From Bacillus_BE sp042263505 (lineage in GTDB: Bacteria; Bacillota; Bacilli; Bacillales; Cytobacillaceae), in assembly GCF_042263505.1 (NCBI RefSeq), contig NZ_JBHKFI010000019.1, forward strand, positions 26,725 through 90,724: a stretch of 64,000 nucleotides of DNA, in the 5' to 3' direction. Positions within the stretch are counted from its first letter, which is position 1. Every line of letters begins with the position of its first letter. The notes beneath the pieces are model-generated. The model did no database searches. It was not told where the DNA came from and saw only the letters and a list, made by a program, of their open reading frames with translations. Of this stretch, positions 43,803 to 52,590 are shown one piece after another. The translations under genes were made by a program, and so were the position numbers.

Positions 43803-44960
43803 TTAGAGGATGATTTGTTCAGGATTATATTCTTTCAACCCTTGAATGAGGATTTCAACGACTTCTGGTCGACTAAATTCCTTTGGTGGCAGTTCGCCTT
43901 CTTTTAACATTTGTCGTACCCTTGTACCCGATAAAACTACATGGAAACTTGCATCATGCGGGCAAGTTTTTTCAGAAGCCATGTTTTCGCATTTTTTACA
44001 GAAGAAGCTATTTTCAAAAAACAGCAGTTGAATTCCTAACTCCTCTTCAGTAAAATTTTTAAAAATTTTCTGGGCGTCATAGGTTCCATAATAATTTCCT
44101 ACCCCTGCATGATCTCTGCCAACGATAAAATGCGTACAACCGTAATTTTTTCGCACGATCGCATGAAAAACAGCTTCTCTTGGTCCAGCGTATCTCATGG
44201 CTGCTGGAAAAACAGATAAAAACACGCGATTCTTTGGGTAATAATGATCTAGTAATACTTGATAGCTTTTCATGCGAATTTCACTTGGAATGTCATCCGC
44301 TTTCGTTTCACCGACTAAAGGATTTAAAAATAGGCCATCCACGATTTCCATTGCCGTTTTTTGAATATATTCATGGGCCCGATGAACCGGATTACGGGTT
44401 TGAAAACCAACAACTGTTTTCCAGCCCAATTGTTGAAACCTTTCTCTTGTTTGCGTTGGATCTAAATAATAAGCTTCAAACTTTTCCTTCTCAGATCTTT
44501 TCAACAAAGTGATAGGTCCTGCAATATAGATGTCCTTCCGATCATAAAGCTTTTTAACGCCTGGATGATTTATATCTGTTGTTTGATAGACCCTTTGTGC
44601 TTCAATTTTTTTATTGGGTGTATAAATTTCTTCCACTTCCATAAGTCCATACACAATACCCTCATAAATAAGGTTAATGGTTTCCCCAATTTGAATCTGT
44701 CTTGCCTTCTCCCTCTCTATCGATAAGGTAATAGGGATAGACCATGGCAATCCGTTCGTTAGTCTCATCCTTTCCAGGACTTCCTCATAATCTGCCCTCC
44801 CCATAAATCCTTCAAGCGGACTATAGCCTCCATTTGCAAGTAATTCCAAATCACTTAATTCCATCCTGTCAATCTCAACATAATTTAAGGAATAATCAAC
44901 AAGATCATTTAAACGAATCCGGCTGACAAGCTTTCCTCCATGAGGAATACTATTGCTCAC
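43803..44960 (-). CDS. sat: sulfate adenylyltransferase
   Basis: 385 aa ATP sulfurylase: PUA-like N-domain, catalytic motifs QTRNPVHRAHE (residues about 193-203), GRDHAGVGNYYG, and a C-terminal Zn-like cluster CKKCENMASEKTCPH. It makes APS from sulfate and ATP. It is equivalent to B. subtilis yitA and sits 29 nt after cysH. Confidence 0.95.
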   Translation of the reverse strand: MSNSIPHGGKLVSRIRLNDLVDYSLNYVEIDRMELSDLELLANGGYSPLEGFMGRADYEEVLERMRLTNGLPWSIPITLSIEREKARQIQIGETINLIYEGIVYGLMEVEEIYTPNKKIEAQRVYQTTDINHPGVKKLYDRKDIYIAGPITLLKRSEKEKFEAYYLDPTQTRERFQQLGWKTVVGFQTRNPVHRAHEYIQKTAMEIVDGLFLNPLVGETKADDIPSEIRMKSYQVLLDHYYPKNRVFLSVFPAAMRYAGPREAVFHAIVRKNYGCTHFIVGRDHAGVGNYYGTYDAQKIFKNFTEEELGIQLLFFENSFFCKKCENMASEKTCPHDASFHVVLSGTRVRQMLKEGELPPKEFSRPEVVEILIQGLKEYNPEQIIL

Positions 44961-44989
44961 CGCTTTCTCCTCCCTTTATCTCTTGTAAG

Positions 44990-45700
44990 CTATTTTAAAT
45001 GAAGACCACATTCTGATTTCTCATGACCAACCCAACGTCCTGAACGCAAATCATGATTGCCTTCAACCGCTTTCGTACAAGTTGCACACCCAATTGAAGG
45101 ATACCCTTGATCATGCAATGGATTATATGGTAATTGATTCAACCGAATATAGGTTAGAATATCCTCCCAAGTCCAATGAATGAGCGGACAAATTTTTATT
45201 TTTTGAAATTTCTCATCCTTATTAATAAATTGAATCTGGCTTCTCATTGGGGATTGCTCTCTTCGAAGCCCAGAAATCCATGCCGTCGCACTTTGTAATG
45301 CTTCACTCAAAGGGGCGACTTTTCGCATGTGACAACAGAGATTGGGATTATCCAACCAAAGCTCATTTCCATACCATCTTGCCTGTTCCTCAACGGAGGC
45401 TTTTGGTGTCACCATCTTAATTTCCAAATTGGGATAACGTTTCTTCACCTCATCAATCAATTCATAGGTCTCTTTAAAATGTAGACCCGTATCGAGAAAG
45501 ATGATTTTCGCATTTTTTCTGATCTTGCTGATTAAATCAATGAGCACCATCCCTTCTGCTCCGAAACTGCAGGCATAAACAATATCATCCTTATATTCTT
45601 CATACGCCCATTTTAAAATATCCATATAATCAGGTTGACTTTTAAAAAGCGAAACAACATGATCCTCATCCCAGTTTTCATAGGTAATGGAACTTGTCAA
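44990..45700 (-). CDS. cysH: phosphoadenylyl-/adenylyl-sulfate reductase
   Basis: 236 aa with the CysH motifs CSFGAEGMVLIDL, the CC pair (NLCCHMRKVAPL), the second pair GCATC, and the C-terminal ECGLHLK. Two CC/CxxC pairs mean a 4Fe-4S, APS-capable enzyme producing sulfite. The frame runs to 45727, but the TTG at 45700 follows GGAAGGGGGG at good spacing. It overlaps the phosphatase gene by 23 nt, so the two are coupled. Equivalent to yitB. Confidence 0.93.
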   Translation of the reverse strand: MTSSITYENWDEDHVVSLFKSQPDYMDILKWAYEEYKDDIVYACSFGAEGMVLIDLISKIRKNAKIIFLDTGLHFKETYELIDEVKKRYPNLEIKMVTPKASVEEQARWYGNELWLDNPNLCCHMRKVAPLSEALQSATAWISGLRREQSPMRSQIQFINKDEKFQKIKICPLIHWTWEDILTYIRLNQLPYNPLHDQGYPSIGCATCTKAVEGNHDLRSGRWVGHEKSECGLHLK

Positions 45701-46265
45701 AGGAATACCCCCCCTTCCTTTTTTCAAAGAATGTCTGATTAATTGGTAAAATCACACAATCATTATTTTCCACAATCATTTTGTTCATGTTATGGATATG
45801 CCCAAATTGATAATAGGAAATTATGGCCCTCATCCATGAGCCGTGTCCGAAGATTAAGAGGTTTTCACCATTTTTATATTTTTTTAAAAACCGTTCAATT
45901 CTTGTCTCTAAATTCTGTACCCTTTCCCCAAGGACTATATCCTGTGGATTTTCCACCCATTGTTCCGGATAGGCTTGCATTAATTGTTCTTTCGTTTTTC
46001 CTTCAAATTGTCCAAAGTCTAATTCATCTAAGAGATTTTCACATTGGGGTGTATAACCATAAATTTCGGCTGTTTGTCTTGTACGTTTCAATGAACTCGC
46101 CAAAATGAAGTCAAATGGTTCCCATTTACGGAGTATGTGTTGATTTTCTTCAATCTTCTTCCGATCCTCATCTGTTACTGGAGAAATTCCTATATCTCTT
46201 CTTCCTTGAAGCCAAGTTTTTCTATTCCATTCCGTAGGGAGATGTCTTATTAAGGCAATATGCAT
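45678..46265 (-). CDS. histidine phosphatase superfamily protein (probable 2-phosphosulfolactate phosphatase substitute)
   Basis: 195 aa, branch 1 histidine phosphatase fold. The catalytic set is complete: LIRHLPTEWN with His8, Arg in SSLKRTRQTA, acidic DELDFGQFEG and the second His in IFGHGSW. The usual RHG is RHL. It overlaps the upstream comA-type gene by 16 nt and the downstream cysH gene by 23 nt. In the matching B. subtilis operon this place belongs to YitC (ComB), an unrelated Mg2+ phosphatase; no ComB is present in the window, so a non-orthologous replacement is inferred. Confidence 0.85.
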   Translation of the reverse strand: MHIALIRHLPTEWNRKTWLQGRRDIGISPVTDEDRKKIEENQHILRKWEPFDFILASSLKRTRQTAEIYGYTPQCENLLDELDFGQFEGKTKEQLMQAYPEQWVENPQDIVLGERVQNLETRIERFLKKYKNGENLLIFGHGSWMRAIISYYQFGHIHNMNKMIVENNDCVILPINQTFFEKRKGGYSFDKFHYL

Positions 46266-47017
46266 TCCGGATCCTCCAAATAAAAGGTCTCACTTCTCAA
46301 TCCTCTTCGTTGTGTCTCTAATATGAGGACATCACTAAGTTTGACATTTCCTAAATTGACATTTGGACCTATTTCATTAATAAAGAACATTTGGTGCTTT
46401 GGAAAGGGCGCTTCGAAAATAATTTTTTTATAATCGAGTTCTCTTATAACCTCCTGAATGAGATTTGCCTTTATATTTCCATTCTTTTCATAGATTCCTG
46501 CCGTTCCTGAATCTCTGCCCTCTGTGATGACATATTCACAGCCCGCATCTAATAGAAGTCCAATTTCTTCCTGCCATTCGGAAACTGACATTCTGTGATT
46601 GCCATCTTTTGAACCGACTTCAGCGATAATATGAAACTGATCCTTTAAGAGAAAAATCAATTGAAGGCGTTCCTGTAATGGAATATTGAGTGTTCCGTTA
46701 GATATTTCGATCCAGTCAATTCCGAGGTCTTGTAAAGTGGAAAAATATTCGCTGAGTTTTTTTTGCAAGTAGCATTTTTCAAACAGGGTACCGCCAAAGT
46801 ATGGTTTAATTTGATATTCCTTATATAAATGAATTTTGTCTTTAAGATTTGGGGTGATATAAGCAGAGCCAATTCCGATTTTTGCAATATCAATATAATC
46901 ACCATAATCTGATAAAATATTTTTCAATTCTCCTACTGGAGTCCCGAAATCAACAATGGAAGTAAGACCATAGGTTCTTATTCCAGTTGTGCGACTCGGC
47001 AGGTTTAAAAAATCCAT
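46250..47017 (-). CDS. yitD: phosphosulfolactate synthase (ComA-type, YitD-like)
   Basis: 255 aa TIM-barrel protein with the ComA motifs: DYIDIAKIGIGSAYI, KPYFGGTLFEK, IIAEVGSKDGNH, ITEGRDSGTAGIY and FEAPFPKHQ. It adds sulfite to phosphoenolpyruvate to give (R)-phospho-3-sulfolactate, the first step to the 3-sulfolactate that Bacillus spores store in quantity. It is the first gene of a five-gene operon that makes its own sulfite. RBS GGAGGAGG. Confidence 0.92.
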   Translation of the reverse strand: MDFLNLPSRTTGIRTYGLTSIVDFGTPVGELKNILSDYGDYIDIAKIGIGSAYITPNLKDKIHLYKEYQIKPYFGGTLFEKCYLQKKLSEYFSTLQDLGIDWIEISNGTLNIPLQERLQLIFLLKDQFHIIAEVGSKDGNHRMSVSEWQEEIGLLLDAGCEYVITEGRDSGTAGIYEKNGNIKANLIQEVIRELDYKKIIFEAPFPKHQMFFINEIGPNVNLGNVKLSDVLILETQRRGLRSETFYLEDPECILP

Positions 47018-47183
47018 AGGGAAAACGCCTCCTCCATTTTTCTAGGATAGATTATTCAAGAGCTGGGTGAATGTGTAAATATTGGGCTAATTTCTTATAA
47101 ATTAGGTATTCGCCCTGCATAAACATTTGAACCTTTCCAAACAATAGGGACTAGGGATTCTTTACGTTAGGAGTGTACGACTT

Positions 47184-48428
47184 TTGTCCAAACAACCACA
47201 TAAAAGGATGACTATTTTCGCAATTGGATCCATCCCATTGATTTTAGTCCTAGGAAACTCGATGCTCATTCCGATTCTTCCTAAAATGAAAACCGAACTA
47301 GGGATTACACAATTTAAGGTCAGTCTCGTGATTTCTGCCTTTTCGATTGCTGCTGCTATCTCCATTCCCATTTTAGGATACCTTTCAGATCGATTTTCCC
47401 GGAAAGCGGTCATCATTCCTGCCTTGATTCTATATGGAAGCGGTGGATTATTAGCAGGGGCTGCTGCTGCTTGGTTTGCTAATTCCTACACATGGATCTT
47501 AGCTGGACGGATTATGCAGGGGCTTGGAGCAGCGGGAACTGCCCCGATTGCGATGGCATTAGCCGGGGATTTATTCAAGGGAGGAGAACAAAGTAAAGTT
47601 TTAGGACTTGTCGAAGCATCCAACGGCTTTGGAAAGGTGATTAGTCCCATAATCGGTTCCTTACTTGCGATGCTATTCTGGTATGCTGCTTTCTTTGCCT
47701 TTCCCATTTTCTGCTTAATCTCCGTTTTCTTAACCATCTTTTTTATCAAAGAAAAGAAGAAGAAGAAAGAGCCACCTCCTGTTGGAAAATACGCTTTAGG
47801 GCTTATTTCAGTTTTTAAAACGGAAGGACGTTGGCTTTTCGCCACTTATTTAACTGGGGCTACGTGCTTATTTACACTCTTTGGAATATTATTTTATTTA
47901 TCCGATATTCTTGAGAAGGAACATCATATTGATGGATTGATTAAAGGGGGAATATTGGCCATCCCACTTTTATTTATGACCAGCACATCCTATATAACGG
48001 GAAGTAAAATTGGAAAAAGAATGCGGCTCATGAAATTTTTAATCATCTTAGGTTTGATTCTCATGACAGCTTCATTTTCATCCTTGATCCTTTTTAAAAA
48101 GTTAATCCCATTTATTAGTGTTCTCGTTGTCAGCAGCATTGGGACTGGTCTTGTTCTACCTTGTATTAATAGCTTAATTACTGGTTCCGTTCCAACTGAT
48201 CGCAGAGGATTTGTCACTTCTATTTACGGTTCTGTCCGATTCTTAGGAGTGGCGATTGGTCCGCCAATATTCAGTACGTTAATGGAGTGGTCGCGTACAG
48301 GAATGTTCCTCACTACAGCTGGGCTAACTCTTTTTTGTGCTCTCCTTTGTCTTGTGCTCATTCACGTTGCTAAGAAAGAACCTACAAAAGGGAAAGATAC
48401 TCTGTTTGAAAAATTACAATTCTCTTAA
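47184..48428 (+). CDS. MFS transporter (drug:H+ antiporter type)
   Basis: 414 aa, 12 predicted helices, with the loop motif GYLSDRFSRKAV between helices 2 and 3 and the antiporter motif region RIMQGLGAAGTAP. It resembles NorA/Bmr/YvmA-like multidrug exporters. The start is a TTG with TTAGGAG about 10 nt upstream. It is divergent from the sulfolactate operon; a link to that pathway is possible but not shown. Confidence 0.88.
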   Translation: MSKQPHKRMTIFAIGSIPLILVLGNSMLIPILPKMKTELGITQFKVSLVISAFSIAAAISIPILGYLSDRFSRKAVIIPALILYGSGGLLAGAAAAWFANSYTWILAGRIMQGLGAAGTAPIAMALAGDLFKGGEQSKVLGLVEASNGFGKVISPIIGSLLAMLFWYAAFFAFPIFCLISVFLTIFFIKEKKKKKEPPPVGKYALGLISVFKTEGRWLFATYLTGATCLFTLFGILFYLSDILEKEHHIDGLIKGGILAIPLLFMTSTSYITGSKIGKRMRLMKFLIILGLILMTASFSSLILFKKLIPFISVLVVSSIGTGLVLPCINSLITGSVPTDRRGFVTSIYGSVRFLGVAIGPPIFSTLMEWSRTGMFLTTAGLTLFCALLCLVLIHVAKKEPTKGKDTLFEKLQFS

Positions 48429-48469
48429 GAAGAAATGTTACTTATTTTGGAAAAAAGGAGTAGATAATC

Positions 48470-48757
48470 GTGCAAATCTATTTTTCACCAGAGATCATTA
48501 CTCCAGAATATCAAGTATTAAACGTGGTGGACTCTGATCAAAAAGCGGTTGGCAATGTAGCCTTTTTATTCGCAGAAAAAAAACTATACGTTTATGGGAT
48601 TTTAGAGGAAGAAGGCGTTAGCGCGGACTTCAAAGATTTGGTCACCCCTTATTTAAAGGGGCTAGCAAAAGCAAATGAGGGAGTAGATATTTTATCCTGT
48701 CTCTATATCGGATGTAAAAAGATTACCCTGAATGACGAAAAAGAACAGAAATCATAA
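48470..48757 (+). CDS. hypothetical protein, 95 aa
   Basis: A GTG start with AAAAGGAG upstream. The protein looks like a small alpha/beta fold (VGNVAFLFAEKKLYVYGILE), soluble, with two Cys near the C-terminus (LSCLYIGC). The family is not recognised. It lies 41 nt after the MFS gene and may be co-transcribed. Confidence 0.65.
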   Translation: MQIYFSPEIITPEYQVLNVVDSDQKAVGNVAFLFAEKKLYVYGILEEEGVSADFKDLVTPYLKGLAKANEGVDILSCLYIGCKKITLNDEKEQKS

Positions 48758-48871
48758 GTCTCACAAGTTGGGGCTTTTCTTTCTGTTCTTTTTATAAAGC
48801 TCTTTTCGTAAAGTTCGTTCAACGAACGAGTAGGTTACTTGAAGAAGGATTACCTATTTTTGTAGCGAATT

Positions 48872-48912
48872 TAAGCGTGTTTTGATCAATCTTTTACAAA
48901 ACACGCTTTTTT
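48872..48912 (+). terminator. intrinsic terminator
   Basis: AAGCGTGTTTTG/CAAAACACGCTT stem followed by TTTTCT on the plus strand, downstream of the 95-aa gene. Confidence 0.8.
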
Positions 48913-48992
48913 CTATGATCGTTTATCAAGGTTATTAGTATCAATTTGATCAAACATTTTTTAAAGCAACATTAATTTATAATTAGAAAAAT

Positions 48993-49031
48993 AAAAAGTC
49001 GATTCCTTGAGTAAGGAAAATTGGCTTTTTT
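48993..49031. terminator. bidirectional terminator-like hairpin
   Basis: AAAAAGTCGATTCCTT/AAGGAAAATTGGCTTTTTT stem. It lies between the plus-strand MFS unit and the minus-strand gadB unit. No gene is supported in 49032-49145. Confidence 0.65.
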
Positions 49032-49145
49032 AACGGAATACTTGAATAAATGTTTCTGGCATTTAACTAATGTATGTTCTGCCAGTACGTTTATTAATAT
49101 CTTTGAACCATTTTTCAAAAACAAGCTGTATAAACACTAATATTT

Positions 49146-49270
49146 TTACATAATTTGAAGTTGTTCTTCTTCAACAAACGTGCCATTTTCTTGAGTAGCA
49201 TATTTAAGAAAGGACCATTTATAGTCATCGTGGATTATATAAGAGCCATCTCTTATGGAGATTCCTCTCT
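49146..49270 (-). pseudogene. possible 3' remnant of a coding gene, about 41 codons
   Basis: A minus-strand frame without start codon reads as protein-like sequence (SIRDGSYIIHDDYKWSFLKY, then ATQENGTFVEEEQLQIM) and ends in TAA at 49146. A stop precedes it in frame. The origin is not recognised. Confidence 0.25.
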
Positions 49271-49370
49271 ATCACTATTCACCCATTGATGCGGATGAAT
49301 TTCTTTGCCCAGTGCCAGCTAGATTTGAAATTCCTTGGATAATACCGCTGCCCTCTTGAACGTTACGAGA

Positions 49371-50783
49371 TCAATGGTGAAAACCATTGTCGTGCTTTGT
49401 GTCATGTGGTATTGGTCCATCCATGGAATCCAGATATGAGACGGCTTGTTTGAGGTTCATCAAGAACAATTGAGCCAAGTCCATGGAAAATCCATTTCGA
49501 ACCACAATACGCATAATCGTTACTTCTTCCATGTCTGGAGGTAAAGGATAAGCAGGCACTTGCCAGCCAAATGTGCGCAATTGTCGAGACAAGTCATAAA
49601 GATTCCAGTTTGATGTGTATCCTTCTTTCAATCGCCATGCAAATACCGGAATATCCGAGCCGTCTGTAAATAGTTCAAAAGGTCCCATGTTAAGAATCGC
49701 TTTGCTTAGGAAATGCGCCACTGCTTGAGATGCCTTTTGCACCTCATAGTATCCTTCTTTACCTAAACGCAAAAAGTTGTAGTATTGCAGGAGTACTTGT
49801 GAGCCAGGTCGTGAGAAATTCAGGGCAAAAGTCGGCATGTTCCCACCTAAATAGGACACTCGAAAGATGAGTTCCTCAGGGAGATCTTCAGCCTCACGCC
49901 AAATTATCCATCCAATACCTGGGTACACTAACCCATATTTATGTCCGGAAACATTGATGGATTTCACCCTAGCCAATCGAAAATCCCAGACTAAGTCTGG
50001 TTGAAGGAACGGTGCTATAAATCCTCCTGAAGCAGCGTCTACATGTATCGGAATATCAAGACCCGTTCTTGCCTGAAGCTCGTCCAAGGCTTTCGCAATT
50101 GCGGCGACCGGTTCGTAAAGACCTGTATAGGTCTCCCCAAGAATCGGCACCACAGCGATTGTATTTTCGTCTACGGCAGCGAGTACTCTCTCGGGATCCA
50201 AATAAGGATGATCTGGGGTAATGTTTACATAACGCGGTTCTACATCCCAATAGTTCGCGAATTTATCCCAAACGACCTGAACTGCGGAACTAAATACGAT
50301 ATTTGGCTGGTCAATTGGCTTCTCTTGTTTTTTGCGCGCGTTTTGCCAGCGTCGCTTTAACGCAAGACCCCCGAGCATACATGCTTCCGACGATCCCGTT
50401 GTCGAAACACCCATCGTATTATGAGGGTCGGGCGAATGCCAAAGATCGGCTAAAATTCGAACACAGCGTTCCTCTATCGCTGCCGTCTGCGGGTATTCAT
50501 CCTTATCAATCATGTTTTTGTCGACTGATTCGGCATATAAACGTTCTGCGGATGGCTCCATCCAGGTAGTAACGAAAGTTGCAAGATTGAGACGGGCATT
50601 CCCATCTAGTGCGATTTCATCGTGGACAATTTGATACGCTGTTTCAGGTAACACGCCATGATCACGCATACGAAAACGCGGAACAGTCTCTTCTCCTTTG
50701 CGGGCGAATAGAGGATTTATAGAAAATTCGTCAGGCAACATCCTTTGCTCGATTTGCGAACGGCGCGGGTGCAAATGTGGCAT
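49371..50783 (-). CDS. gadB: glutamate decarboxylase
   Basis: 470 aa PLP enzyme, full length: TTGSSEACMLGGLALKRRW, HVDAASGGFIAPFL and the PLP-Lys motif SGHKYGLVYPGIGW, with the C-terminal segment ending HDNGFHH typical of pH-controlled GadB. It converts glutamate to GABA and consumes a proton (acid resistance). No glutamate/GABA antiporter gene is adjacent. Codon use is visibly more G+C-rich than its neighbours, suggesting a separate origin. RBS AAAGGAGTGG. Confidence 0.95.
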   Translation of the reverse strand: MPHLHPRRSQIEQRMLPDEFSINPLFARKGEETVPRFRMRDHGVLPETAYQIVHDEIALDGNARLNLATFVTTWMEPSAERLYAESVDKNMIDKDEYPQTAAIEERCVRILADLWHSPDPHNTMGVSTTGSSEACMLGGLALKRRWQNARKKQEKPIDQPNIVFSSAVQVVWDKFANYWDVEPRYVNITPDHPYLDPERVLAAVDENTIAVVPILGETYTGLYEPVAAIAKALDELQARTGLDIPIHVDAASGGFIAPFLQPDLVWDFRLARVKSINVSGHKYGLVYPGIGWIIWREAEDLPEELIFRVSYLGGNMPTFALNFSRPGSQVLLQYYNFLRLGKEGYYEVQKASQAVAHFLSKAILNMGPFELFTDGSDIPVFAWRLKEGYTSNWNLYDLSRQLRTFGWQVPAYPLPPDMEEVTIMRIVVRNGFSMDLAQLFLMNLKQAVSYLDSMDGPIPHDTKHDNGFHH

Positions 50784-50804
50784 ATGCTATCCACTCCTTT
50801 ACGG

Positions 50805-50833
50805 GAATTAGGCTTCTTATATTGTTTTGTCAA
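50805..50833 (-). promoter_or_regulatory. sigma-A type promoter of gadB
   Basis: TTGACA (50828-50833), a 17-nt spacer and TAATTC (50805-50810) on the minus strand, about 20 nt before the start codon region. Confidence 0.65.
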
Positions 50834-50962
50834 TAAATACCTTAAAATATTCATCACGAAGTAATACGTCCTGTTTCTTCATTGTATTTTTATAGTAAAA
50901 TATAATTAAAAAATACTAATGTTCAGAAAATAATATACAAGAAAATTGGAGGCCTTTTCTTT

Positions 50963-51451
50963 ATGGAACAATATCAGAATGTATATGATGTCTTAAATAA
51001 AATGAATATTCCGTATGAAGTTGTTGAACATCCTCCTGCTTTGACAACAGAAGAAGCAGACAGCTATATTGTTGGTAAAGAAGGTGTACGTACTAAAACA
51101 CTTTTTCTTTGTAATAAAAAAAAGACTTCATACTATTTAGTCATTATGGATGATGCAAAGCGACTTGATATGGAGCATATCGCGGAAATTCTTAATGAAA
51201 AACGTATAAGCTTTTGTTCACCGGAAAGATTGATAAAAAAAATGGCATTACCTCCTGGTGTTGTTTCCATTTTTGGATTGCTAAATAATGATGAGCACGA
51301 CATAAAAGTCTACTTAGATAAAGAGATGCTCTCTGAAAAATTTATGAGTTTTCATGCTAATGACAACACTAAGACTATTTTTATTTCTACAGAGGATATG
51401 TATAAATTCATAACAACAATAGGTTATGAATACTCTATTGTGGAACTTTAA
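50963..51451 (+). CDS. prolyl-tRNA editing / ProX-type deacylase (YbaK superfamily)
   Basis: 162 aa YbaK/EbsC-fold protein similar to PrdX/ProX: YDVLNKMNIPYEVVEHPPAL, KTLFLCNKKK with the conserved Lys, and PPGVVSIFGLLN. Free-standing members hydrolyse mischarged Ala-tRNA(Pro). RBS TTGGAGG. It is monocistronic with a terminator directly downstream. Confidence 0.88.
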   Translation: MEQYQNVYDVLNKMNIPYEVVEHPPALTTEEADSYIVGKEGVRTKTLFLCNKKKTSYYLVIMDDAKRLDMEHIAEILNEKRISFCSPERLIKKMALPPGVVSIFGLLNNDEHDIKVYLDKEMLSEKFMSFHANDNTKTIFISTEDMYKFITTIGYEYSIVEL

Positions 51452-51480
51452 TAATATGTTTGAAACTATTTGTATATTTA

Positions 51481-51505
51481 GGAGCTGGAACACAGCTCCT
51501 TTTGT
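51481..51505 (+). terminator. intrinsic terminator of the ProX-type gene
   Basis: GGAGCTG/CAGCTCC hairpin followed by TTTTGTT. Confidence 0.8.
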
Positions 51506-51707
51506 TATATCACTAAGGGGCAGCATTCCTTTAATAAATAAATTGATTTATTTAAGCAAAGTCAATCAAGTTTGTGAATAAAAGTACTTAAACAAAACGG
51601 CAGTTTAATTTAATATGCCTTTTCTTTTTTACTCAATTTATTGGAGAATTATGTTAATGTTAAATTGACAGAAAATTAAGTTTTAGGAGGAAGGTAGACG
51701 ACTCCAT

Positions 51708-52037
51708 TTGAAAGGTTGTGTTTATTTGGAAATCAAAACGGATACACCAAAGAAGTACGGTTTAATTAGTTATATTTCACTCACTATTGGAATAATTTGC
51801 TTTTTTGTTGTTTTTGTAACACCGACAAGAATAGCAAATATCGGGAGTTCAGTTGGGGATTATATAACATTTTCGCTTACAGGTATAGGTATCGTACTGT
51901 CTATAAAAGGGATAGAGAAGAAAACGGAGAAAAATGTAATTCCTATTATATCTTTAATCCTCTCCTCGTCTTTCTTTATATTCTGGATAATCATAATTTT
52001 TTTATTGTTTACTGGCCAAATTGAATTTGCTCCGTAG
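51708..52037 (+). CDS. small membrane protein, 109 aa
   Basis: Three predicted membrane helices (residues about 19-39, 48-65 and 80-104) with a short cytoplasmic loop KGIEKKTEKN, resembling the small DUF4190-like membrane proteins of Firmicutes. The start is uncertain: TTG at 51708 lies 14 nt after AGGAGGAAGG, while TTG at 51726 (103 aa, starting MEIKTDTPKK) follows AAAGG at good spacing. Confidence 0.6.
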   Translation: MKGCVYLEIKTDTPKKYGLISYISLTIGIICFFVVFVTPTRIANIGSSVGDYITFSLTGIGIVLSIKGIEKKTEKNVIPIISLILSSSFFIFWIIIIFLLFTGQIEFAP

Positions 52038-52235
52038 AGTGCAAATACTTTTTGAACTACTGAGTGCAAGAGTTAAAGATCGAGCTATCGTTACAGCAGC
52101 TTTTTCTTATTGTGCTGACGGAGCAGTTTAGTTAACGATGAGATTGTAAACTGTTCAAGAGAATTCTTCCTATTCGGAAAATAAAAACTTAAAAGGGTTC
52201 AGTCTTCCACTGTTATTGACGAGGCAAGTATCTTT

Positions 52236-52382
52236 TTATTGATTAGCTTTTTCCATTCTTTTTTTTAGCGCTTCGATTATTAACAGGGGAAGTTTATCCT
52301 TTTTAGCTATATCAATACTTGTTGTTTCTAGATTTTGTTTCCACTCTTTTTGAAGAATGGAAAATATTATTTCACTTTTCAC
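52236..52382 (-). CDS. small soluble protein, 48 aa
   Basis: A GTG start 9 nt after AAAAAGGAG opens a 48-aa frame that looks like two amphipathic helices (SEIIFSILQKEWKQNLETT, then LPLLIIEALKKRMEKANQ). It is lysine-rich with no membrane segment. The family is not recognised; it could be a small regulator. It is divergent from the PadR cassette promoter, which starts about 55 nt away. Confidence 0.45.
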   Translation of the reverse strand: MKSEIIFSILQKEWKQNLETTSIDIAKKDKLPLLIIEALKKRMEKANQ

Positions 52383-52437
52383 ATTGATCCACTCCTTTTT
52401 CATGGACAATTTTATTTAGGGATTCGCATCAAAAAAA

Positions 52438-52466
52438 TTGACAAAGGTAGTACTCTGTATTATTAT
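52438..52466 (+). promoter_or_regulatory. promoter of the PadR-DUF1048 cassette with an AGTACT palindrome in the spacer
   Basis: TTGACA (52438-52443), a 17-nt spacer holding AGTACT, and TATTAT (52461-52466). The palindrome inside the spacer, together with repeats of TATTA and TACTG downstream, is a candidate PadR operator. Confidence 0.6.
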
Positions 52467-52590
52467 ATAGATGTAATCAGTATTACTGAATATCTGTTAC
52501 ACCAAATAGCTGATTCAAAAATTTCATCTCACTATTTTGTAATACAGATTATTGTCATCACAAAGTACTAAAAAGAAAGAAGTAAAAAAT

